Of a DNA stretch of 64,000 nt, positions 1-11,674 are shown in pieces (within the stretch, counting starts at the first letter, position 1; every line of letters starts with the position of its first letter). Made by a program: the position numbers and the translations under genes. This stretch comes from Bettongia penicillata ogilbyi (lineage: Eukaryota; Chordata; Mammalia; Diprotodontia; Potoroidae). Below the pieces are notes generated by a model that did not search any database, was not told the DNA's origin, and was given only the letters and a program-made list of their open reading frames with translations. The stretch spans positions 3,936,501 to 4,000,500 of the forward strand of contig JAJHZJ010000694.1 in assembly GCA_023548195.1 (NCBI GenBank), given 5' to 3'.

Positions 1-245
1 AAGAAAATTTCAGAGATATTTGAGCCCCCCAAAGAAACATTTCCTAACAAATAGAAGTATTCAACAGCAAAATGGGCTGCCTTGGGAATTAGTGAGCTCC
101 CCTTTCCCCAACTAAAAAGTATTCGACAAAGAAATCTTCAAAACTGAATGCTCATATTAGGAATATCATAGACCAGATTCTTGATCCTATATGAGATAGA
201 CTAGATGGCCTCTGCATATGCTGTCAGATCTGAGATTCTCTAAAG
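1..245 (+). repeat. L3/CR1-clade LINE 3' end, cut by window edge
   Basis: Old LINE 3' end in plus orientation. It shows the blocks typical of mammalian L3 3' ends in order: a 'cctaacaa' region near 45, 'gggctgccttggg' near 74-86, 'gtgagctcccc' near 92-102, and the terminal 'ctagatggcctctg' followed by 'gagattct' near 200-240. A second copy with the same order lies at 36560-36870. The left end is cut off by the window. Family assignment rests on remembered consensus, not on a search. Confidence 0.65.
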
Positions 246-690
246 TTGTTTGTATGAGTTTTAAAAAATGGACTTTTAAAGTTGTAAAAAAATAAATCAA
301 GGTATTGTATTGAGGGCAGGTAATGTTTTCTCCTCATATCTGATATGAACTTCAATTTATAGAAATCTAGAACTGAAAGGAAACAGGTCCTTTCATGTCT
401 CTTACAAATTAGACCGAAGTCCCATCTCTATTGCCATTCAAGTAATTAATGAAATTTTTAAATAGCACAAAGACTGTGAGAGATCCTAGGGTTTCCATTG
501 TAATCTTCCCATTCCTTTGAAAAGACATTGATCTGTCGATACATTCTCTGTCTATCTAGTCATTCAACCATTCAAAATCCACCTAACTACATTATCACTG
601 ACCATCTTTCCATCTCATCCATCAGCATAACATGATAGACCTTGTCAAATGTTTTGATGAAACCCTAGAAATTTATTTTAATAGGATTCC
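246..690. other. No gene or repeat recognised
   Basis: AT-rich unique-looking sequence with only short open frames on both strands and no recognisable repeat, RNA gene or promoter structure. Confidence 0.5.
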
Positions 691-692
691 CT

Positions 693-880
693 TGGTCTGG
701 GAGGAATTAGATTCTGTCTCTGACAGTCATTATGTGACTGTGGGCAGGTTAAATTCCTAAGCCTCAGTATCTCTGTCTGTCAGAAAGGAACAAGAACGCC
801 TGTAGTATGTACCCAACAGGATTTTGGTGAAACTTAAATGAAACAACCTACAGCACTTTGCTAATTCTGCAATGCTTTTT
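693..880 (+). repeat. MIR/MON-like SINE, degraded
   Basis: Decayed tRNA-derived SINE body. The segments 'ctgtctctgacag', 'tatgtgactgtgggcaggtt' (SINE core 'tgtgtgacc-ttgggcaagtc') and 'aacctacagcactttgc' are in the expected order. The tRNA-like head is poorly preserved. Confidence 0.55.
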
Positions 881-1123
881 TTAATATTAGCAATTATTGA
901 TGTTACATTAATTATCCTGTTCACATTTCCTTGACTTCTCAGTGACAAAATTGTCACTTACCTTACATGTTCCTGATGTTTCTACTTTGGCAACTAATTT
1001 GCCAAATTTGTCAAACTTTTATTTTTAATCTTTCTCTTCTGACTCTGCTACTTTCAATTGCAGTGTTTTTTGGTTTTTTTTTAAATAACCTGTGGTCTTA
1101 AGCGTGATCATTTTTGGCATCGT

Positions 1124-2310
1124 CTTCCCCTTCCCTTCCCTTCCCTTCCCTTCCCTTCCCTTCCCTTCCCTTCCCCTTCCCTTCCCTTCCCTTCCCCTTC
1201 CCTTCCCTTCCCTTCCCTTCTCCTTCCCTTCCCTTCCCTTCCCTTCCCTTCCCTTCCCTTCCCTTCCCTTCCCTTCCCTTCCCTTCCCTTCCCCTTCCCT
1301 TCCCTTCCCTTCCCTTCCCTTCCCTTCCCCTTCCCTTCCCTTCCCTTCCCTTCCCTTCCCTTCCCTTCCCTTCCCTTCCCTTCCCTTCCCTTCCCTTCCC
1401 TTCCCTTCCCTTCCCTTCCCTTCCCTTCCCTTCCCTTCCCTTCCCTTCCCTTCCCTTCCCTTCCCTTCCCTTCCCTTCCTTCCCTTCCCTTCCCTTCCCT
1501 TCCCTTCCCTTCCCTTCCCTTCCTTCCCCTTCCCTTCCCTTCCCTTCCCTTCCCTTCCCTTCCTTCCCTTCCCTTCCCTTCCTCCTTCCCTTCCCTTCCC
1601 TTCCCTTCCCTTCCCTTCCCTTCCCTTCCCTTCCCTTCCCTTCCCCTTCCCTTCCTTCCCTTCCCTTCCCTTCCCTTCCCTTCCCTTCCCTTCCCTTCCC
1701 TTCCCTTCCCTTCCCTTCCCTTCCCTTCCCTTCCCTTCCCTTCCCTTCCCTTCCCTTCCCTTCCCTTCCCTTCCCTTCCCTTCCCTTCCCTTCCCTTCCC
1801 TTCCCTTCCCTTCCCTTCCCTTCCCTTCCCTTCCCTTCCCTTCCCTTCCCTTCCCTTCCCTTCCCTTCCCCTTCCCTTCCCTCCTCCCTTCCCTTCCCTT
1901 CCCTTCCCTTCCCTTCCCCTTCCCTTCCCTTCCTTCCCTTCCCTTCCCTTCCCTTCCCTTCCCTTCCCTTCCCTTCCCTTCCCTTCCCTTCCCTTCCCTT
2001 CCCTTCCCTTCCCTTCCCTTCCCTTCCCTTCCCTTCCCTTCCCTTCCCTTCCCTTCCCTTCCCTTCCCTTCCCTTCCCTTCCCTTCCCTTCCCTTCCCTT
2101 CCCTTCCCTTCCCTTCCCTTCCCTTCCCTTCCCTCCTTCCCTTCCCTTCCCTTCCCTTCCCTTCCCTTCCCTTCCCTTCCCTTCCCTTCCCTTCCCTTCC
2201 CTTCTTCCCTTCCCTTCCCTTCCCTTCCCTTCCCTTCCCTTCCCTTCCCTTCCCTTCCCTTCCCTTCCCTTCCCTTCCCTTCCCTTCCCTTCCCTTCCCT
2301 TCCCTTCCCT
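1124..2310. repeat. 1.19-kb (CCCTT)n pentanucleotide array
   Basis: About 1,187 bp of almost uninterrupted CCCTT/AAGGG repeats (roughly 237 units), all pyrimidine on the plus strand. Rare length variants (6-mers with an extra C, 4-mers, CTCC steps) cluster at 1160-1350, 1485-1655, 1870-1935, 2130-2136 and 2203-2206. Between them are long pure tracts, for example about 1660-1868 and 1935-2130. Right flank is 'cataattc'; left flank is 'ggcatcgtc'. Every reading frame through it is open and encodes only FPSLP- or REGKG-type peptides, so those frames are artefacts. Confidence 0.98.
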
Positions 2311-4380
2311 CATAATTCTTAGCAATTTATTCCATATTATTTTTCTGGTGACATTAGATGTCCCCATGTCAATAATGAGAAGTGAGTCATGGATGGCAGG
2401 CTTGACTGTTTCAGGAAGGTTCTCTTTCATATCCTTGATTTGTGTTTGAAGAAGGCATTGAACCTGTGGTTTATATCCAGTCAACAAACAGCTGCAGTGA
2501 TATTCATCAGGGAATCACTAAGCACCCCTGCTCTTCTTTCTCTGGTTGTTATTGGATAACCCCTCCTATTCTTTTCCTCTTCACATACATTTTTCTTCTT
2601 CTTTGTCCCTTTTCTATGATCCATTCCTATTCTTCCGTTGAACACATTTATTTTCTATGATAACTTGGAGATCAGAAATAGATTCTACTTCCCCTCTTAC
2701 TTTTTCATCTTAGATGGAGACCAACTTGTACTTTGCCAGTACAGAGTTATTGTGTGGAACAGGATCAGAACCTTATCCTACTTTCTGCATGTGACATCTT
2801 CCATACTTTCATGAAGCAATTTCTATAACTATTGGTCCTTGTAAATTCCTATTTTAGCTAAACATGGTACTTCATGCCTGTGTATCAACTGCTTATTTAA
2901 AAGATATGAGACTTGTGATAGCAATGTCATGTAATGACATCTATCAACTTCATTTCTCCTTCACACTGTTTTCCAAGTACTTATCTCTAATTCAGTGGGA
3001 ACTAAGTTCTTTGACCCCATTAGGGGAGTAAGGCTTGATTTATTTAGTAGAAGGAGACAAACAAGTCACAAGCACTCAAAACACAAGGACAGAATACCAA
3101 ATCCAATTAATACATGAAAATTGAATACTTTGGATCACTTTGTTTCTGCTTTCCAGATCCTTCTCACTCTGTTTCTGTGTCCTAGACTCTCTAGAATTCT
3201 CCTATTGACAGGATAAAATGTACCTTGTGAGTCATAGTTGTTTTAATTTTGGATCGCTTTAACAGGAAATTTTGTTTAATAAATCACCATTTTTTCCTTA
3301 TCTGTAGTGATTTTCTGTATACCTTTATGTAAGTCTGCCACAGAGGGCTCTGTTTGTTTGATAAAAGAATTAAGGTTTTTTTTTTAAACAATTTACCTGT
3401 TCATTTGTAGTATCTACTTTTCATTTTTCACAGAATCTGGAAAAAATATCTATTTTGGTAATTATGTAGAAGTTATTTGCCCAGTATTTAATACATTTTA
3501 AAGTGCAGTTTATGTTGTTTATAGATTACCTATAAACTAAATCAAGTTTAAAAATATGTGAAGACTTAATTGACTTTGAATGTTAACTCACAAATTCCGC
3601 CCTTCCATTCCCACATGAAAATACTGTGTGTATGTGTGTGTATGTGTTATTACTACTAAGTACACAAAGCAAAATTAGAGTGAGGTGGACAGAGGCAAAA
3701 AGTATGTAAGTATTTCGTTTTCTAGAGCTGTTATATTTTTCCATTTCTGGAACTCTATTGACCTCTACCATATATTTAAGTTGTAGCTTCCACTAGATCA
3801 TTTGTATTCTTTGCTATAATAGCTGTCTAGAAGAGAGGAAAATTCAAGATCTGGAACAAAGGAGCCTGGGAATACACTCCTTCCTTTCTTTATTAAAAAA
3901 ATGCCTTTTTGTTATCATTGTTTTCCCACCTTGTTCTTTCAGACCATGCCCCTCATTTTCTTCCCAATCCAGTGAGCCTTCACTCAAAAGAAAGACTTTT
4001 AACAACTTCAGCAGAGCCACTGAGCATTTCTACCAAGACACACAGCATGTACTACCTTGCATACTTGTACCCCCCACATCTTAAGGGGAGGGAGTAGACA
4101 TGTGTTTTTTTTCCTCCTCTATTGGTCTGGTATTTGTCATAAAACTGTATGACACTCAAGTTTATTTTACTGGTTTTCCATTTACATGGTGATAATTGTT
4201 AATGTTAGTATATAAGGCATCTCTGTGTGTGTATTCACACACAGACATTTCTGGCTCTGTTTACTCTGTGTCAATGCATAGGGTATCCCATGTGAAATAT
4301 CTTTTGGAGTTAAGTAACAATGAAACTCTAATGATTGAATTTAACTCCATGGACATTTGGAAGGCTGTGGCTATTTGAAT
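2311..4380. other. Unassigned intergenic sequence
   Basis: No recognisable gene, SINE or LINE. A short TG-rich tract lies at about 3624-3650. Open frames are 60-72 codons, which is chance level. Some very old repeats may be hidden here. Confidence 0.45.
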
Positions 4381-4415
4381 ATTGTGGGGTCAAAAGCATC
4401 ACAGAGTCTTGTGAT

Positions 4416-4434
4416 TATACACACACACACAAAG

Positions 4435-4478
<44 letters not shown>

Positions 4479-4500
4479 CACCCACCCACACACACATATA
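4416..4500. repeat. (AC)n/(AT)n compound microsatellite
   Basis: An (AC)n run at about 4418-4431, a pure (AT)n run at about 4439-4473, then an interrupted CA tract to about 4496. Overlapping open frames here only translate the dinucleotide repeats. Confidence 0.95.
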
Positions 4501-4699
4501 TATGTCAATGATGTCTTTCTGCAGTCTTGCAGTGTAGAGCTTGTATATCCTCTGAAACAGGCGAGCATCAATATCAACAAAAAATGCAATACTTTCATTT
4601 GACTTTACAAGGATATCGGAGAAATACTATAGCGCATACTAGGTAGCACTTATCATTACTGGTTTTATGTAGATTATGTTTAAACTAAATTTTGGGCCT

Positions 4700-4985
4700 A
4701 AGATACACACACATACATATATATGCATGTGTGTATATGTGTATGTACATATATGCAAGTGTGTGTATGTATACGTATATATGCACATACATATACACAT
4801 ACACATATGTAAATATGTGAGAATATCTATATATTTACATCTAAATATATATCTATGTCTTGCTCTATATCTCTATGTCTATTCTCCGTTCTTCCTACCT
4901 CCTCTTTGTGTGTGTACAAATGTTTATATACATATATATACATATATGAAAAGATAAATATATTTGTGTATACATATGCAACATC
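4700..4985. repeat. Degenerate TATG/TACA-rich simple sequence
   Basis: Alternating purine-pyrimidine repeats (TATATG, CATACA, TGTGTATG, ATCTAT units) over about 285 bp, with only a short non-repetitive interruption near 4870-4905. Confidence 0.85.
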
Positions 4986-4989
4986 ACAG

Positions 4990-7900
4990 AGACAGGTATT
5001 TAGTAGCATTAACAATAGACTCTAGAGATACCAAAAGGATAAGAGAGGATGCATCAGTTTACAAATTTTAATTTGAAGTCAGGAAGAAAATTTTTAATTA
5101 GAAATGTGAAAGGATTATCATATAATGCAATGAAACAGAAGAACTTTTCCTTGTTGTCAGACTTCTATCCAGACAATCTGATTTCTCCAACTAAATGCTT
5201 CTTTTATGTGTCAGTAAATTTCTTCTCACCCTCAAGAATATTGTAAAAGTGATGACACACAATTTCAGTTGAGTTTTGGTTAGTCTTTGTCTATTTTAAT
5301 AATCTCCCTATCTTTTTATATTGTATTCATCTATCAAGGAAACTTGATTGAGCTCAAATAGTTTTCCAGTTAGCAAGCTTGAAAGTTTCATCAAAGGCAA
5401 TCAGGAAGAAAGTTAAACACCTAGACACTTTTGAATTTAAGTTCAGTAGATTTAATTATATAGAAAACTAATTATTTTTCCCTTAATATAAATGTTGCCT
5501 CCTGACAGTTTCCTGCCTTCTCTGGGATGGGGTTTTGGATGTGGTGATTGGAATCCTGGAAAATTAGATGAGAAAAAAAAACCTCTTAGGTAAACTGTAG
5601 TTTATTTTGGACCTAGAGACCTGGATATCTAGAGGTTACCTGTGGGGTCAATCATTTTTCATGACTGTGAATTATATATAACCAAAAATTATTGCCAAGT
5701 ATATCAGTGCAAAATCAATAACCAGTGAACCTGGATTTAAATAAATGTTCTATACTCCCTGTGTACCCCTGACATGCTAATGATCAAAAAGAAAATGATC
5801 AGAAACAGATGGTTTCCTCGATAATATTATACATGCAATCTCTTAAGATAAATTGTCAATTGTAATGAAGCCTTCTTCCTGATAAATTAGAATGTAGAGC
5901 TCTGGTTATTATTATTTCATGGAGAGTTCATTATTCTGAACAGGCTCAGATCTGGTAGCAAAGTCTTTAGTCATGGGTAACCTTAGGATTTCAGCCAGTG
6001 GAATGTTTAACAACTGGATCTCTCTCAAAAAATAATATAAGCAGGACTTGCTTGTAAATGTAATTTGCATTATTAACATTTTATCCATAACTTTATTACA
6101 TCTAGACAACTGACAAAGCAATGAATCAAGCCCTGATGTGCAGCATTTACTGGTTCTGAGGTATAAATACTAGCTCTGGACATTTAACAACCAGACTCTA
6201 CCAACGCAACTCTGATTTCAGCCCACAATAGTACAGAGATTGGCCATGGGGTGAGAACACTTAGCTTCTAGTCTCATTTTGTGAATTAGCTTGGGCCAAT
6301 CAGATCTCTCTTCCCATTTCCACTTCCCCCACACCTTCCCCAGTTCTCAGTTTCTTCTTCTTTGAAATAAGAAAAAAAAATTCTTTGTAATGTGGTTTAA
6401 AGCAGATGATGTCATAGGTCCCAGCTCTGAAATTCTATGGATCTAGTTTAATGATTTTGCCTCCTAAGTGTTTCACTTTATTGCTTTGAGTCTTCTGAGA
6501 AAGCCTCCTGCTTTATGTTGTGGCATTCATTATTTACAGTTTGTTTCCTTGACAAAGCTAGGCTCTCAGCTCTCATTGACATATTAAGTAGTGAATTGTA
6601 GCCATCCAAAAGGAATTTATTTCTTTAGGAAAAGCATTCCTTTGAGTTCTGTAGAAAGTCACACTAGAGTGATATGCTATACAACAAGAGGGAAAAGATA
6701 GTGAAATGGAAAAAAAAAAATCCTTGACTTCTTTAGACATAGCTACTTAACAGGAAATAGTTTTGTCACTGTTTTTATTTTTTGTAATGCAACATATAGC
6801 CAAGGTTATTTTTATGTGGAAGTTTCCTTTTTTAATACAATTTATCATTCATACCCCACCCTACCTATTTGCTAATTCATGACCAGTAACTGAAATGCAG
6901 CCACCTTGTCACTGAACGTGACATTTTGGTGGCTCTCTACTCAGAGCAGCTCCAAATATGAGCTTATTCTGAGGATATAAAAGGCTCCAGAGGACTGACG
7001 CAGGGCAGCACATGTGCAATGATTCTGCAAACATTAGCAAAATGGCTGTTTCCCTGTCTTTCTGAAATAGGACATGCAACAGAATGACAAATTCCGGATC
7101 TTGGACATATCCGTTTCTCATGCTGGATGCCGGTACATGTCAGTGAGATGACCCAGGCTTTTAAGCCCTTTGTGCTCTCTCCATTTATAATGACTAAACA
7201 TAGATTTGCTAACAGAAGATAAGGCAACATTTAGGGGTATCAGAGAAAATGTACACAAATTTATTTTGATTTTTTTTTTATTTAAAGATTCATGCCTGAA
7301 ACTCTTGTCCTCAGTTGGGCTCCTATCACAAATGTATTTTATGTCACATGGAGATCAATATACAGTCTGAAAATTGTCTTGTAATTTATTCATCAGGCTC
7401 TTTTTGCATAGTGAAAGGATATTAGTGCACTAGGGAGAGGAGAAAAAAGATCTTGACTCAGTATTGATTCATATTTTGTTTTTTTTGTAATGATAGCCTG
7501 TGAAGAAACACCCTAATATAGAGTCAGTGAAACAAAGCTTACTACAGCAGCTGCCATGCAAAAGTGGAAACCTTAATGAAGTGTAAATCAAAAGGTGTTT
7601 GGGGTGAACACTGAAAATGATTTAATGCTTTCAAATGGGCAGCCTGCAATTCCAAATGCATTTCAGAACGCTTTTGGTGATCAAGACATTTCTCAGCTTA
7701 ATCAGTTGCTGAATTTGAGTAAATGACCTGATCAGAGACCCAGAGTGTTGGGTTCCTATCACATGCTTTGAAGTTAAACTGTGTGGACAGCGTTACTGTG
7801 AGCTTTCCCTTAAGTTATTTACTTACACTGTGAGAAGCATGGAAGGGAAATTCTGATGGGACTTCATGGGAAGCATTTCAGCTCCATTATGATTGAGTGC

Positions 7901-8685
7901 AGGAAAGGAACTTTAATAAGAGAAAAGCGGGGTGGAGTGAGTAGATAAAATAAACGACTTTTTCTTGATGGGTACAAAATAATACACATGGAGAACAAAT
8001 GCTCTGTTTTCAAAGCTTCTGGCCAAATTAATTTTTCACACAGCCAAACTCTTCTGCTCTTTATTCCGGCCCCATTAGTCTTGCCAGCAGTGATTAGTCA
8101 TCTATAGGAAAGCTCACAGCAAGACTTGAGGGGCTCTAGATATCCCAACAAACCTCCCTGAACAATAGTTCTTGAACTTTTCAGTTGGTTTTCTATTAGG
8201 TGAACTGATAAGTTAGAGGCAGCAGCTGAATTCCTCAAAGCTCTTGTCTACCCTTCAGCAGAGAAAATGACACAATAAAAAAGATTGATATCAAGGTCTT
8301 TTAGATACTTATGCAGGGAGAAGCTTCTGCTAGTATCCATCACATCCACAATATTTGTCAACAGTTGTGCTAAGTGAGCCAAGGGAAGTCATTCAAAACA
8401 GAAATGCTCTCCATTTATTTTAATACTAGTACTGAAAATAGTATTAAACACTGGACTAATTTTTGTTCTTTTATTAGTAGGTTATATTTTATGTGGAAGT
8501 TTGTGATGCTCACAGAAAAGGAAATTTTGAAACATGATAAAAAAAGAGCAAGTACATGGTAGTTCATTTTATCCTTTACCTTGTCATACCCATACATAAA
8601 CCCAAAATAGGAGTGAATTTAATTTAGAACAAGAAATGAAACCCAAATCCCTGGCTATACAATGTCAGGAGGCAGATGTTTCCTA
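4990..8685. other. Repeat-poor 3.7-kb segment, no exon recognised
   Basis: I recognise no SINE, LINE, LTR or DNA-transposon signature over about 3.7 kb, although repeats occupy much of the rest of the window. Open frames are at most 88 codons without conserved protein motifs. A 'gtataaatac' TATA-like string occurs near 6162. The part 7490-8160 is the least degenerate-looking and contains homeodomain-type TAAT cores and one CAGCTG near 7548. Regulatory function is an inference only. Confidence 0.4.
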
Positions 8686-8689
8686 ATAT

Positions 8690-8825
8690 TAGATCCATGC
8701 AGGACTATCATTTATTACCCTTATAACCTTGGGCAAGTCACTTATACTCTTTGGGCCTCCATTTTCTCATTAGCGAAATGATAGGGTAGAATTAAATTAT
8801 CTCTAAGGTCACTTTCTGTTTTCAA
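8690..8825 (+). repeat. tRNA-derived SINE (MON/MIR type), partial
   Basis: Contains 'ccttgggcaagtcactt', then 'gggcctccattttctcatt', 'gaaatgatagggtaga' and 'ctctaaggtc', the core and 3' half of a marsupial/mammalian SINE in plus orientation. The 5' head is lost. Confidence 0.75.
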
Positions 8826-9021
8826 CCTGGGCTCTTCTCTTCTCCTCTGATGCTTGTGAGAGAAAAGCTGCTGAAATTTTTTTATCTGGCAAAACACCAT
8901 GAAGCTCTAAATGCTTTCTTATCTATCTGCATGCATATTCAGTATGACTGTAACTCTTCAGATGCCCATGTTTGCCATTTCACCTTGAGTCTAAATGGCT
9001 GGCTCTAGTTTTTGCAATCTG

Positions 9022-9041
9022 TAAAAAAAAAAAAAAAAAAC
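9022..9041 (+). repeat. Poly(A) run
   Basis: About 18 A's in a row. No clear retroposon body directly upstream was recognised. Confidence 0.85.
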
Positions 9042-9429
9042 AAACATGCAAATCTGATGAGTGACCCATGAAGCATTTTTGGTGCTAACTGCAAAAAGTG
9101 GATGCTACGCAGAATGATCAACCACTAATGGGAGTGTGGCAAGTGTAATTTTAACCTTTAAAAAGTTTCTGTCCTTGATCAGAAGTTTCAAAAGTTCTTG
9201 GGGTTGATATAGACCATGTCTACTGGCTACCAAAAACACTAGAGAAAATTTTCATATAGTTTTACTACTTGCCCTACCATTCTTCTATTACTTACCACCT
9301 TTCCTCTTCACCCATATCCCACTTACTTGATCAATTTGTCTTTTATGTCATTTATTATTGTACTCACCACAACACAAACTTTCTCTGATGAGTTGAGACT
9401 CAGGTTCTGGCAAACATAGTTAATTAGTT

Positions 9430-9620
9430 TAATTCCCCTGTCTCTTGTGCTTATTCTTCATCTATGACATACTAATAATAAATAGATGTCTAACAAGTCC
9501 CTGTCCTGGACCCTTTTCTCATTTGGCTCTATACGACACCACTTTGTGAATTTCCAGGCTCCATTTTGACTCAACTTTTTCCACCATGTCCACATGTAGG
9601 TATCTGCTCTCTCATATGCT
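9430..9620 (+). repeat. L2 LINE fragment (ORF region)
   Basis: Resembles the L2 reading-frame region: 'aagtccctgtcctggaccc' followed by 'ttttctcatttggctctata'. Interrupted on the right by the LTR that follows. L2 resumes as a 3' end at about 10255. Confidence 0.5.
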
Positions 9621-9624
9621 TGGG

Positions 9625-10225
9625 TGCTTGTGCTTGGACCCCAATTTTAAGATCATATTTCTCCCTAGCTTTAAAACATTATCCCTGACAATTTTCTCCC
9701 TAGTCCAAGGACACTATGCCCAACAATTATTCATAAGTAGACCCCAATAAGGCAAACTACCTTTCCCTTCATGAGTGGGCCCCACTAAAACAAATTATCT
9801 TTCCCCATCACGAAGAAGCTGACCTCTGAAGAAATTTTCTTATAAAAACAGGACTATCATCAAACCATAGAATTATAACTATTGATTCTCAAAGTTATTA
9901 TGTACAACCTGGAGGTCAAGCTATAGACATCAACTCTCAAAGCTATCTTGCCACAGACTTAACAGACCAAAAATACACCTTTGAGAAACCCTTTCCCTGG
10001 TTTCTAGTAGTGAATGAGGCCTATGACTAAGGTGGTAGTTAGCATATCTGTTGGACAATCTATTACTTTTCCTATATAAGCTTTAGCATCATCCTGTTAG
10101 GTCTCAGGTTCCTTAAAGAGCTCTGCCCACCATATTGGCATTACAATAAACTTTTACCACATTGACTTAAAGAGTACTTGAGACTTGAATTCATTCCAGA
10201 TGACTGTCTCCTGTGTTTCAGTCCC
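9625..10225 (+). mobile_element. Solo-LTR-like element (family 1)
   Basis: About 600 bp with promoter and processing signals of a retroviral LTR in plus orientation: TATA box TATATAAG at 10073-10080, AATAAA poly(A) signal at 10145-10150 (a short R region of about 70 bp), and a C-rich U3 with two similar 'ctccctag' modules near 9665 and 9698. It lies between two L2 pieces. No internal retroviral gene adjoins it, so a solo LTR is the simplest reading. Exact ends and target duplication were not resolved. It differs from the LTR family at 18676, 28990 and 52115. Confidence 0.65.
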
Positions 10226-10254
10226 TGAGAGGTCCCTGAACCTCTCAAACTGCA

Positions 10255-10430
10255 TCATCCCTACCACACTTTCAGCTTCCTTTTATGCATCCCCTTCACC
10301 CATTAGAATGGGAACTCCTTGAGCACAGGGACTACTCTTTCTGCATATATTTGTATTTCCAGTGCTTAACACAGTTGCTGGCACTCAGGCAGTATTTAAT
10401 GAATGTTGGCTATCTTGTTGACTTGAGTCT
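10255..10430 (+). repeat. L2 LINE 3' end
   Basis: Typical L2 terminal block: 'gggaactccttgagcacagg', 'tgtatttccagtgcttaaca' and 'gcagtatttaatgaatgttg'. Confidence 0.8.
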
Positions 10431-10446
10431 ATTTTGTTGATGTTAT

Positions 10447-10640
10447 CATTGTTTTTCAGTCACATATGAAACTTTGTGACTTCATTTGGGGTCTTGGTAA
10501 AATACTGGAGTGGTTTGCCATTTTCTTCTCCAGCTCATTTTACAAAAGAGGAAACTGAGGTCAATAAGGCTTAAGTGACTTGCACACAACTAGTACATGT
10601 CTGAGGCCAGATTTGAACTCAGGAAGTTGAGTCTTCCTGA
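10447..10640 (-). repeat. RTE-tailed tRNA SINE, minus
   Basis: On the plus strand it begins with the complement of the RTE-like tail ('cagtcacatatgaaactttg'), then 'actggagtggtttgccattt', 'ggaaactgagg' and 'gccagatttgaactcagg'. This order is a reversed marsupial tRNA-derived SINE. The tail matches the 3' end of the RTE at 39074. Confidence 0.8.
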
Positions 10641-11234
10641 AGCAGGGCCTAACTTCTAGCAACACCAGACTTGAACCTATAGAGTTTATTAAAATTATGA
10701 GACTAACCCTGCCAGCATTGCCTTATTTTTACCTTTAGGACAATCCAGTAATATGTGTAGTATGTATGTAATATTCTGAGAAACAATTAAGGCTGATTGA
10801 TTGGAGCTTCTCCCATGGCATCAAAATTTAGGGAACAGTGATAGCACTTATACTTTTTCAACAGGATAGAAACAACTGAGCTTAGTACCTATTTAGCAAG
10901 AGTAAAATAGGAAGCTGTAAGACAAAGTGCTTTGTCTCCCTGGTATCTACATCTCAGGAGAGCTCTTTAACTCGTCCTACCCATCTATTAGCCCCCTTCT
11001 TATGGCATTGGTCTCTATAGCAGCAGCCTTATGATATCCTGGGGGTGTTCTCCCTATCCCCCACCACAGATCTGTTTCAAAGTCCTTCTATCTCCTTTAA
11101 TTGAATTTTACTTATAAGGTAGATTTGGCAGCATATGTTACAATGCTTGTCCCAGGAATACTTTGTGCAACTCTCTTCAGACTCCCAAACTTCTAGTTAC
11201 AGTTCAGTTAATGCCTTCATATGTTCCAAGAAAA
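10641..11234. other. Unassigned sequence
   Basis: No gene or clear repeat recognised; open frames are short. Confidence 0.4.
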
Positions 11235-11310
11235 CTAGAATTAGGAAGGACCTTAGAGATCATTTAGTCCAAATTGCTACCCCATACAGGAACCTAGTCA
11301 ACAATATCCA
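11235..11310 (-). repeat. L3/MON-type repeat fragment
   Basis: Short block 'ggaccttagagatcatttag' followed by 'tccaaattg', matching the reversed terminal part of L3-like repeats. The rest of the body is missing. Confidence 0.5.
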
Positions 11311-11571
11311 TCATATGTACAACCATTTGACATATTTTTAAAGGAATCAATAAAATCCTCATTTTAATTACCAAAGTATATGCCAAGGAGAGGATCTATA
11401 TGATATTAAATAATCAGCATAACTAAATAGTTAAATTTTCAGAGTTATGTCACTGTTATATAGATGTCCATGTTCATTCATTTTGTCATCATCTGATACA
11501 TGATGACCTGGCTCTCTGGTGGGTGTACTTTGTTGGCTAGGGATTCTCTGGAAACTCAGAATGCTATTGAT

Positions 11572-11674
11572 CAGCTGGGGAGAGCAAAGACTACAATGGA
11601 CCAGCAGCTGACTTGCTTCAGTAGGGTCATTGTCTTTTAGCAGCTGGCTCTTGAACTTGCTTCTCAGCCAGCTG
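11572..11674. promoter_or_regulatory. Cluster of four CAGCTG E-boxes
   Basis: CAGCTG occurs at 11572-11577, 11605-11610, 11641-11646 and 11669-11674, four palindromic E-boxes within 103 bp. The surrounding sequence (about 11470-11900) shows no recognisable repeat. CAGCTG is the preferred site of several tissue-specific bHLH factors. Enhancer function is inferred only from clustering. Confidence 0.35.

Noticed and set aside
1092..2487. Open frames of 400-460 codons on both strands across the CCCTT array
   Set aside because: A 5-bp repeat has no stop in any frame, so the translations (FPSLP / REGKG repeats) only mirror the satellite. No start context, no domain and no unique coding sequence.
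6909..7230. Two overlapping minus-strand frames (70 and 88 codons)
   Set aside because: Neither shows a domain or signal structure beyond chance; they overlap each other in different frames.
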